DNA of 42,460 bases from Gemmatimonadota bacterium. Its GTDB lineage: Bacteria > Latescibacterota > UBA2968. This document shows, one piece after another, positions 1 to 6,958 of the stretch. Within the stretch, counting starts at the first letter, position 1, and every line of letters starts with the position of its first letter. The stretch is from NCBI GenBank assembly GCA_026706845.1, contig JAPOXY010000005.1:1-42460 (forward strand), in the 5' to 3' direction. The position numbers were made by a program, and so were the translations under genes. The notes beneath the pieces are model-generated. The model saw nothing but the letters and a program-made list of their open reading frames with translations. It was not told the DNA's origin and ran no database searches.

Positions 1-1126
1 TGGGGTCCGGAAGTCCCGGCAGTGGGGTAGAGACTCCCTCAAGAGGCTCCCACAGCATCCCACCATTGTACAGAAGCGCAGGCGCGTCTGATCCATTCCA
101 GTACACAACCTCCATACCGGTATTGTTAGGCGAAGGATTGAGGCGGAAGTCATTGAGACAATTCCCCTTGGTATCCACAACCATCACATCCGTGTTATGC
201 CCCAGATATCGAATCACCATCTGGGGAGACGGATCGCGCGCGTTAAATCGCGCCACCCTCACCTCCTGACCGTGAGGAACCTTCTCCTCGCCGAGACGCA
301 GAACCACATTCCCACAACCATCCATCACATGCCCAAACCCGGAACAAATGGCGCGCACCTGCCCATTATCCCACTCCGCGATAGACACCGAATCCATATT
401 CCATCCAAGTTGCTTCTCCCAGAGCACCGTCCCATCGTTGTCTAACAGAAAATACCCGCCATTGACCTCATCCCTACCATCGCCATCAATATCTCCGACC
501 GAAGGAATGTACGCCGGACATCGACTGTACTCTGTCCACCTGGATTCATAGGTCCAGAGCACCTGAAGATCCTCATCAAAAGCAATAACCTTGCCCCCGA
601 GCTTAATCACAAAGTCTCGAGGCGTATCGGTTCCGCGGAAATTGGCAATCATAATGCGCTGGTGAACCCAATTCGCCCCCCGTCCCCGACACGACCGCAA
701 CTCACCGGGACTATCTTGCTGCTTGAGATCGCCAGTCTTCCCATCCCGAATCTGAACAACCACATTTGCCATCGAATCGGGATCGGCCTCAACCGCAGGA
801 TCGAGAAAAAAACAAATAACCTCATCTCTGCCATCGCCATCAATATCGCAAATAGCGACAGGACCGGGTCGGCTGGGCTGGACGCCACCCTCTCCCATCT
901 GCCACAGAACCTCACCATCCGCGGTAAAAGCACCGAGAAAACACGGCTTCATGCCCCCGCCGTCATGCGCATCGTCAACCGACCGGTACACCAGAAAATC
1001 CGCCCGTCCCTTTCCCTCGAGATCGCCCATCCGGATATCCCCGCCATAGGTCCCCTCCTCTGCTGTAACGCAGAACTCAGGCGGGATCTCCACGCGCTTG
1101 TATAAAATCGGGCTACCGTATTCCAT
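1..1126 (-). CDS. FG-GAP/VCBS-type beta-propeller protein, partial (3' end outside window)
   Basis: The reverse strand holds an uninterrupted reading frame of 375 codons that runs off the left edge, so the C-terminus is missing. The start is the ATG at 1126, preceded by GAGGGGAG about 8 bases upstream. The protein shows repeated calcium-binding-type loops, DIDGDGRDEV near residues 94 and 225 and a weaker GDLEGKGRADF near residue 34, which are hallmarks of FG-GAP/VCBS propeller blades. Later segments such as VYWNGSDAPALLYNGGMLWE recall the C-terminal part of family 11 rhamnogalacturonan lyases, so a polysaccharide-binding or lyase role is possible but unproven. No signal peptide is visible at the chosen start. 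The forward-strand ORFs over this stretch are shadows of this gene. FG-GAP fold: fairly sure. Enzymatic function: unknown. Confidence 0.8.
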   Translation of the reverse strand, partial: MEYGSPILYKRVEIPPEFCVTAEEGTYGGDIRMGDLEGKGRADFLVYRSVDDAHDGGGMKPCFLGAFTADGEVLWQMGEGGVQPSRPGPVAICDIDGDGRDEVICFFLDPAVEADPDSMANVVVQIRDGKTGDLKQQDSPGELRSCRGRGANWVHQRIMIANFRGTDTPRDFVIKLGGKVIAFDEDLQVLWTYESRWTEYSRCPAYIPSVGDIDGDGRDEVNGGYFLLDNDGTVLWEKQLGWNMDSVSIAEWDNGQVRAICSGFGHVMDGCGNVVLRLGEEKVPHGQEVRVARFNARDPSPQMVIRYLGHNTDVMVVDTKGNCLNDFRLNPSPNNTGMEVVYWNGSDAPALLYNGGMLWEPLEGVSTPLPGLPDP

Positions 1127-1155
1127 CGATCTGCTCCCCTCGTCGAAAAAATACC

Positions 1156-1184
1156 TTGAAAGAATATATCTCTCTAACTAAGAT
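1156..1184 (+). promoter_or_regulatory. Candidate sigma70-like promoter for the 1275 gene
   Basis: TTGAAA at 1156-1161 is followed, after a 17-base spacer, by TAAGAT at 1179-1184. This gives 5/6 and 4/6 matches to consensus. It would leave a leader of roughly 85 bases before the ATG at 1275. The surroundings are AT-rich, so a chance match is possible. Confidence 0.35.
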
Positions 1185-1274
1185 TAAAAAGACAAAACGT
1201 CCGATGTGTCAGGGTAAGATGGAAGGTGTGGAAAGTAGATAGGATTTGATGTTTGTACACATTGAGGGTCTCAC

Positions 1275-1946
1275 ATGAGCAAAAAAACACTTTCTTTTTC
1301 TAATTCAAATTTTGAATCTGGTATGTATGGATTAAGGGATAATACGACGGGAAAATATTTGGGACATGTGGAAAAAGAACCAGAAAAACTTGGTTTTTAT
1401 CCTGTGATTGACGGATTGTTGCCTGAGAGGTGGCTGGTAGATATAGAGGGTCGTTGGGGTGAAAAAGAAGCATTGGATATTTTGTCCGAACATACAGGGA
1501 TACACAGAAAAAATTTAGAATTGGTACAGCACAGCGAAAATTTTTCTGTATTATCATTTTATCCTGTTGCGAGGACAAACAAGATGCCCAGACAACGCTT
1601 TTGTGCCACAGTTGAAAAAATTTACAAAGAACCGAATTATTGGTTTAAGGGACCGGAACAATTGGAAATGGTGCGTTTATCCGATGTGTTTTTAATTTGT
1701 GATAAGTGCGGAGAAGTATCAGATACACGAGTGCTATTTCATTATGGCACATTTGGAGAATCTATTACATGTACTTATACATCTGTGAGTAAAGGAAAAT
1801 GGGCTGAGTACATTACTGAAGGGGATATTATACATTTTTATGCTCGGTATGGCCGACGAGGAGGTGAGCCAGAAGAATGGACGTTAAAAAATATCACAAA
1901 GGTCGAAGTACGTCGTCGTAAAGTTATTCGTATGGATACAATGTGA
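1275..1946 (+). CDS. Hypothetical protein, 223 aa, AT-rich orphan
   Basis: I do not recognise this family. The 223-residue product starts at an ATG after a weak GAGGG ribosome site. It has no visible signal peptide or membrane segment. A lone CxxC (ICDKCG, near residues 142-147) could belong to a small metal-binding knuckle, but no second pair is obvious. The C-terminus is basic (VEVRRRKVIRMDTM). Base use is clearly more AT-rich than in the core genes further right. It converges on the nuclease/ATPase pair at 2009-3995, and the three genes form an AT-rich island, which suggests horizontal acquisition. Whether it takes part in that system cannot be told from sequence alone. Confidence 0.7.
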   Translation: MSKKTLSFSNSNFESGMYGLRDNTTGKYLGHVEKEPEKLGFYPVIDGLLPERWLVDIEGRWGEKEALDILSEHTGIHRKNLELVQHSENFSVLSFYPVARTNKMPRQRFCATVEKIYKEPNYWFKGPEQLEMVRLSDVFLICDKCGEVSDTRVLFHYGTFGESITCTYTSVSKGKWAEYITEGDIIHFYARYGRRGGEPEEWTLKNITKVEVRRRKVIRMDTM

Positions 1947-2008
1947 TGTTTCGAGATTTCGTATAATTAATTCGTGCGGAGATTGGGGAAAGTTTGGGTG
2001 TCGTGCTA

Positions 2009-2575
2009 TCAGGATGCCTCATCAATTAAATTGCTAAAAGAGAGATTCGAACTCCCTAAAATTTGTAGAAAAACATCAGGACGGCTATGTAATTCTCCCT
2101 GGGACTGAATGTCGAGAGTAGAATGCGTCGGTTGTTTTGGAACGTTAATATGTGCTATACCTACAAATCGGTACTCATAACCTTCGAGAAATCCCTTTGC
2201 TGTCCAGAATTCCCTTCCTATAGATTTGCAATAATCCATAACACATCGCGCGCCTCGTAATTGTGCAACAACTTCACTTTTTTGGATGTTGCCTTTTTTT
2301 GTTTCAATACAGATAATCCACTTTTTCGTATCTTCATTGGATACAATCACGAAATCCGCTCGCCTGCGTTCGTCCTTTGAACCTGCAAAGAAAGCCCGTC
2401 TAAGTTCAAAAACGTCCGTTTTGATAACAATTGAGTCATAAGGCAGTTCTTTTATAACAACCGTTGTTTTAGCTTGCGTGTCGGTTAGTTCGACAGAGAG
2501 CCTACCTTGCTCCTGTTGCAATGGAACCTGCGCCTGAGAGATGAGCATTTCCTGTAATATTTCTATATCATTCAC
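2009..2575 (-). CDS. Putative PD-(D/E)XK-type nuclease, partner of the adjacent ATPase
   Basis: The 188-residue protein starts at a GTG (2575), four bases after the ATPase stop codon. GGGGAG lies 7 bases upstream of that GTG, which favours it over the TTG at 2599. The centre carries a plausible PD-(D/E)XK core: D74 in RRADFVIV, then a beta strand ending in E91-T-K93 (IICIETKKG), then Q105 in VVAQLRGA. The order D...ExK...Q matches restriction-endonuclease-like nucleases. The N-terminus is probably helical and Gln-rich. Coupling to an OLD/RecF-like ATPase suggests an ATP-controlled nuclease in DNA repair or anti-phage defence. The nuclease call rests on motif spacing only. No named defence family could be assigned with confidence. 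Confidence 0.6.
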   Translation of the reverse strand: MNDIEILQEMLISQAQVPLQQEQGRLSVELTDTQAKTTVVIKELPYDSIVIKTDVFELRRAFFAGSKDERRRADFVIVSNEDTKKWIICIETKKGNIQKSEVVAQLRGARCVMDYCKSIGREFWTAKGFLEGYEYRFVGIAHINVPKQPTHSTLDIQSQGELHSRPDVFLQILGSSNLSFSNLIDEAS

Positions 2576-2579
2576 AATC

Positions 2580-3995
2580 TTACTCCCCACCCCACACAAT
2601 ATCCCTCTGAATCCTGTTCATTTTCTCAATAGTCTCGTCAAAACTGGGGGCTTCAATGCCAAGTTCTGGATCAACATCGGCCTCCACAAGCGTATGACCT
2701 CTTCTGCGCCTCTTTTGCCCTTCTTCTAATGGCACCAATGCTTCTTGCGCCATATACACTTTAACCTGATCTGAACGGATCAACTCATCATTCCGATACC
2801 CGTTTTCTTTCGCAATTCTTTTTAAGTGCGGCTTATCGTGATTAAGCATGATAAGCGTATTTAGCTCTTTGACGATGTAATCGCTATGGGTCGTTACAAA
2901 GACTTTAATCCCCAAATTCACCAGACGGGCAAAAAGTCTGGCAATGCGACGTTGATTTTTTGGATGAAGGTTTAACTCCGGCTCATCTACCATAAACAGA
3001 TCTCCCCTATGGGCGACATAGCGCAGATAAAAACCCATATCCAGCAATGAACGCGCAGCACTTGAGCTTTGGTCCATCGTCAATCTGATCCCCGTCCCTC
3101 TGGGGATATAATATAGCTGGTCATTTTGTGTTATACTGTAATCGCCACCGACAATATCCGCAAATTCTTCCAATACATCGGGATGTTCTTTAGTGATAAA
3201 ACTTTTTCTTTTTGAAATGTATTCAAGCTGGCCTATAAACTCTACATTGGCTTCTATTGGCGAAGGATAATTTTGGTACCCTTTGGATAGCAAATCCCGA
3301 GAATCAGCCACTTTGTTCGCCTGCGCCATATCTTCAAGCAGACGGTTGCGAGCAAAATTTAGTTCTCTCCGAAAAATAGCCACACCCGTGCGCTCGGTTG
3401 AAGTGATAAAGGGAAAAGGTAGGGATTGAGAAAAAATAATATCGCTAATCCTATGATGAATAAACCTGTTTGCAATACTGTAAAGCATTTCCCTTCTCCG
3501 GCTTTTCTTTTTTGCCTGCAAAGTGAATATTACCTCTTGACTCTCTTTTCTTTTTAAACAGCTAAAGTGCCAATCCTCGTCGAGGTTCCAATTATCACCA
3601 TCAGTGGACATCATTTCGCGTTTATATTCTATACCAAGTATATCAGGAATTTCTATCTCAATGTGAAATTCACTGTTACCAAACCGGCCTTCTGTTGCCG
3701 CAAAAACTTCATCCAGTTTATCCCTATACTTCTCACAGGCCTCCGCAAGAATTTGATTTGCTGTTTTCACATATTGTGATAAGTCGATATTGAGAACACC
3801 ATCTGCAAGCAATCTTTGTATCTGAGCATCACTAATCGAAAAATCAATAAGTTCACGCCAGGACCGCAAGAAACCGTACAGTGCATAAGCCATATATGTT
3901 TTGCCGGTGTTATTTTCACCGCATATAATGGTTAAATCTCCCAGCGAAAATTCCGCATGCTTTAAGATGCCAAGATTTTTTAATCGTATTCTCAT
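2580..3995 (-). CDS. AAA/ABC-type ATPase of the OLD/RecF-like class
   Basis: The 471-residue ATPase starts at the ATG at 3995, preceded by GGAGGT with 6-base spacing; an upstream frame extension to 4016 lacks this support. The N-terminal MRIRLKNLGILKHAEF is typical of SMC/RecF/OLD proteins. Walker A is GENNTGKT (residues 26-33). An ABC-signature-like SSSAARSL precedes Walker B, LFMVDEPELNLHP (D337, E338), and the D-loop. A switch histidine sits in TTHSDYIVKELN. The middle region (about 60-300) is divergent, as is usual for AAA_15/AAA_21-type proteins. The C-terminal 100 residues are charged and contain no obvious Toprim motif, so the nuclease activity presumably comes from the downstream gene. 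It is the first gene of a two-gene unit. ATPase call: confident. Biological role: inferred. Confidence 0.85.
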   Translation of the reverse strand: MRIRLKNLGILKHAEFSLGDLTIICGENNTGKTYMAYALYGFLRSWRELIDFSISDAQIQRLLADGVLNIDLSQYVKTANQILAEACEKYRDKLDEVFAATEGRFGNSEFHIEIEIPDILGIEYKREMMSTDGDNWNLDEDWHFSCLKRKESQEVIFTLQAKKKSRRREMLYSIANRFIHHRISDIIFSQSLPFPFITSTERTGVAIFRRELNFARNRLLEDMAQANKVADSRDLLSKGYQNYPSPIEANVEFIGQLEYISKRKSFITKEHPDVLEEFADIVGGDYSITQNDQLYYIPRGTGIRLTMDQSSSAARSLLDMGFYLRYVAHRGDLFMVDEPELNLHPKNQRRIARLFARLVNLGIKVFVTTHSDYIVKELNTLIMLNHDKPHLKRIAKENGYRNDELIRSDQVKVYMAQEALVPLEEGQKRRRRGHTLVEADVDPELGIEAPSFDETIEKMNRIQRDIVWGGE

Positions 3996-4201
3996 ACCGA
4001 TACCTCCACCACACATAGTGATCGGTTTTTACTGGTGTTGTGCTCCGCGTATAGCTCCCACCCATCTGCCTCTGAGCAAGGCTGATCGCCTGTAAAGTTT
4101 AACAACAGACGCGGGAATCAATCGTGAAAAGAATAAGGTAAACCACAATCTGTAGCAACTTAAAACCCTGCACAGCGATCAGTAAGGGTTCTAAATGGTA
4201 T

Positions 4202-4348
4202 ATGAAGGCGAGTGATTCATGCAGGTCTGCGATAGCAGTTCAACGAAAAACCCTTGAACGAATGAAAGACTCTGAGTATGATAAAAAAGAATTGGATGAC
4301 TGCGTTGTGCTGGTCGGGATGGTCAAAACCTTCTGGGTCGCGGCTTGA
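4202..4348 (+). CDS. Possible small protein or gene remnant, 48 aa
   Basis: An ATG-started frame of 48 codons ends at TGA 4346-4348. The frame stays open upstream to 4142. The product is charged in the middle (RKTLERMKDSEYDKKELDD) and hydrophobic at the end (VVLVGMVKTFWVAA), which looks more protein-like than random sequence. The ribosome site is weak (AAGGG, about 11 bases upstream). A terminator-like hairpin follows 64 bases later. I do not recognise it; it may be a degraded end of a larger gene. Confidence 0.25.
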   Translation: MKASDSCRSAIAVQRKTLERMKDSEYDKKELDDCVVLVGMVKTFWVAA

Positions 4349-4411
4349 CACCATGCCGCGATGACAACCACTAACGTCCAACCATCCCCCAGCCTCTCTT
4401 TTTTATCTGCG

Positions 4412-4440
4412 AAAAACGCTCAAGTTACTCGCGTTTTTTT
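4412..4440 (+). terminator. Terminator-like hairpin upstream of the permease
   Basis: The arms AAAAACGC (4412-4419) and GCGTTTTT (4431-4438) flank an 11-base loop and run into seven T residues. The stem is AT-heavy but has three GC pairs next to the loop. It could end a short transcript from 4202-4348. Because the permease ATG is only 38 bases downstream, it could also act as an attenuator. The A-tract on the left would let it work on the other strand too. Confidence 0.4.
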
Positions 4441-4478
4441 CTGCGTCATCTGCGGATCACGCTTCACACCTATATCCC

Positions 4479-6947
4479 ATGAAACAAACCCTCTGCCTCG
4501 CAAAAAACTACCTCACCATCGCCGTCCGCAACCTGTTGAGACACCCGGGTTATTCATTGATCAACCTGTCGGGATTGGCACTTGGAATGGCGTGTGCGGT
4601 ATTGCTCGCGATCTACATCTCCTATGAACTGAGCTACGACCGGTTTCGCCCAGAAGTAGCGCGCACCTACCGCGTCATGAAACAAACCCGCCATGCAAAC
4701 GGGCGGATAGCGTGGAACACGGGGCAACAGGGACCACTGGCAACCGTACTGACCGAAGAATTTCCAGAAATAGAAGACGCCACACGCTTTTGGGCGGGTC
4801 TCAGATGGATAACCGCCGGGGAAAAATCGCTTCAACAGATGTTCTGGTTAAGCGACCCCAACGTATTCGCGTTCTTCGGCATAGAAGTCCTGATAGGCGA
4901 TCCCCAAACCGTATTACAAGACCCATTTTCAGTAGTTATAACAGAATCCATCGCACGAAAATTCTTCGGAACCATCAATCCAATCGGCAAAATAATCACA
5001 GTAGATCACAACCTATTTGGCGGCACATATCAAATCACTGGCGTCATTCGGCAAGCACCCCACAACTCGCGGTTTCAATATGACTTCATCACCGCCACCA
5101 TGCCACAGGGCGTTCGCCAGCGCAGATCGTGGGATCACTGGTTGCCGCCAGCGTACTCGCGCCCGGCAAACACGTACCTGCGCCTGAAACCCGGAGCAAA
5201 TCCCGAAGACATCGCCCGCAAATTGCCGGAACTCGTCGAACGCTATGCGGAAATCGCAGAAGACGAAAGCGAAACCGTGCGCTATTATCTCCATCCCGTC
5301 TCGCGCATGCACCTGTATTCCAAAATCGATATGCCCGGATTTACCGGCGACGCGGGAAGACCCTACAAGGACATACAGCAGATCTATCTGCTGGGACTCG
5401 TGGGATTCTTTATCCTCACAATAGCCTGTATCAACTTCATGAACCTCTCCACAGCCCGATCCGCCAGCCGTGCAAAAGAAGTGGGACTCCGAAAAGTCGT
5501 GGGCGCGTATCGCTCGCATCTCATAAAGCAATTCCTTGGAGAATCCCTCCTCTTATCCGCCCTATCGGCCTGTATAGCCCTCGGACTGGTATATCTCGCA
5601 CTACCCCCGTTCAGCGCATTTGTGCAAGAAAACCTCACCCTGAACAGCGGATTAACCCTCTGGATCCTGGGAATCACCCTGTTCGTCGGGCTATTATCCG
5701 GAAGCTATCCCGCACTCTACCTCTCCGCATTCGAACCCGCGACCGTATTGAAAGGCGGAGCAATCAAAGCCGGATCAGCCCCGGCCCGCGTGCGAAAAGG
5801 ACTTGTCGTGTTGCAATTTGCCATTTCGATTATATTAATCATAGGAACCATCATTGTAGCCGATCAAATGCGATTGATACGGGAAAAAGACCTGGGATTT
5901 AACAAAGATGAAGTCGTCGTCGCCTCAATCTTTCGACAAGACCGATATCAAAGCGATGGCGGACAGTTGCAAAAGCGATATCTGCAAATAAAAGACGCAT
6001 TCTCACAACACCCGAACATCACAACCGTATCGGCAACATCGCATTTGCCGGGAAACAGCTGGCCTAATCGCGAGTGGTTCTTCCCGGAAGGCGACCCGGA
6101 CCGGGGCGTTGAAGTGCGGGTATTTGGCGCAGACGAGGCATTTATAGACTGCTACGACATTCCCCTGCTATCCGGGCGAAATTACGACCGCACGTACGCA
6201 GAACGCGCGTGGGAAAGACGCGGCAAACCCGGCGAATTATTCGTCCTGAACGAAACGGCAGTAAAAGTATTTGGCTGGACAGACCCCATAGGAAAAATAC
6301 TGAACTCACACGTTCGAAAAGGACATGTGATCGGCGTGGTCAAAGACTTTCACTATCGGCCCCTCTACGAAACCATCGAACCACTGGTCATCACAGCCGC
6401 GTGGTATCGCCTCAGCCACCTCTCCATGCGGATTCGACCGCAAGGACTCTCAGAAACAATGGCATTTCTACAACGCACCTGGACGCAATTTCTTCCCACC
6501 CGCTCGCCCGAAATCGCCTTTGCGTCCGACCAGTTGGAACGCTGGTATCGGGACGACCAGCGCACGAGACAAATATTCAGCGCGGCATTTGTCATCGCGA
6601 TCTTTGTCGCGTGTCTGGGCCTATTGGGATTGGCAGCTTTCACCGCAGAACAGCGCACAAAAGAAATAGGCATACGCAAAACAATGGGCGCATCCGTCTG
6701 GAATCTGATAATCCTGCTGTGCAGAGACTTTATCATCCTCGTTGGAATAGCAAATTTGATCGCCTATCCGATTATTTATCTGGCGATGGACCGGTGGTTG
6801 CAGCATTTTGCCTATCGGATTGAACTCAGCGCAACCCCATTCGTCCTCGGAAGCCTCCTCACATTGGGAATCGCGCTATTAACCGTAAGCACGCAGGCGT
6901 GGAAAGCCGCCCGAACAAATCCCACCGAGACATTGCGATATGAGTGA
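4479..6947 (+). CDS. MacB/FtsX-type ABC transporter permease (no ATPase partner nearby)
   Basis: The 822-residue inner-membrane protein has the duplicated MacB-periplasmic plus FtsX layout. An N-terminal membrane helix lies in the segment YSLINLSGLALGMACAVLLA (residues about 27-46), followed by a large extracytoplasmic domain and an FtsX core with several helices (about 295-415, containing SRAKEVGLRKVVGA). A second half repeats this pattern: the helix VLQFAISIILIIGTIIVAD near 447, another soluble domain, and a C-terminal FtsX core with EQRTKEIGIRKTMGA. Such proteins move or export substrates by mechanotransmission, driven by a MacB-like ATPase. No ATPase gene is adjacent, so it must come from elsewhere in the genome. 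The frame ends inside the upstream region of addB. Its coding strand is C- and A-rich. The substrate cannot be predicted. Confidence 0.88.
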   Translation: MKQTLCLAKNYLTIAVRNLLRHPGYSLINLSGLALGMACAVLLAIYISYELSYDRFRPEVARTYRVMKQTRHANGRIAWNTGQQGPLATVLTEEFPEIEDATRFWAGLRWITAGEKSLQQMFWLSDPNVFAFFGIEVLIGDPQTVLQDPFSVVITESIARKFFGTINPIGKIITVDHNLFGGTYQITGVIRQAPHNSRFQYDFITATMPQGVRQRRSWDHWLPPAYSRPANTYLRLKPGANPEDIARKLPELVERYAEIAEDESETVRYYLHPVSRMHLYSKIDMPGFTGDAGRPYKDIQQIYLLGLVGFFILTIACINFMNLSTARSASRAKEVGLRKVVGAYRSHLIKQFLGESLLLSALSACIALGLVYLALPPFSAFVQENLTLNSGLTLWILGITLFVGLLSGSYPALYLSAFEPATVLKGGAIKAGSAPARVRKGLVVLQFAISIILIIGTIIVADQMRLIREKDLGFNKDEVVVASIFRQDRYQSDGGQLQKRYLQIKDAFSQHPNITTVSATSHLPGNSWPNREWFFPEGDPDRGVEVRVFGADEAFIDCYDIPLLSGRNYDRTYAERAWERRGKPGELFVLNETAVKVFGWTDPIGKILNSHVRKGHVIGVVKDFHYRPLYETIEPLVITAAWYRLSHLSMRIRPQGLSETMAFLQRTWTQFLPTRSPEIAFASDQLERWYRDDQRTRQIFSAAFVIAIFVACLGLLGLAAFTAEQRTKEIGIRKTMGASVWNLIILLCRDFIILVGIANLIAYPIIYLAMDRWLQHFAYRIELSATPFVLGSLLTLGIALLTVSTQAWKAARTNPTETLRYE

Positions 6948-6958
6948 GGAATAGTCCC

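Larger units (their letters stand above)
3996..4478. other. Intergenic stretch between divergent ATPase and permease genes
   Basis: This stretch of about 480 bases separates the leftward ATPase from the rightward permease. It contains a weak 48-codon reading frame (4202-4348) and a terminator-like hairpin (4412-4440). The ATPase ribosome site is at its left end. I see no tRNA, insertion sequence or CRISPR repeat. Confidence 0.5.

Noticed and set aside
66-1105. Forward-strand ORFs over the first kilobase
   Set aside because: They are short and composition-driven. The reverse strand holds one long frame with FG-GAP motifs and a good ribosome site.
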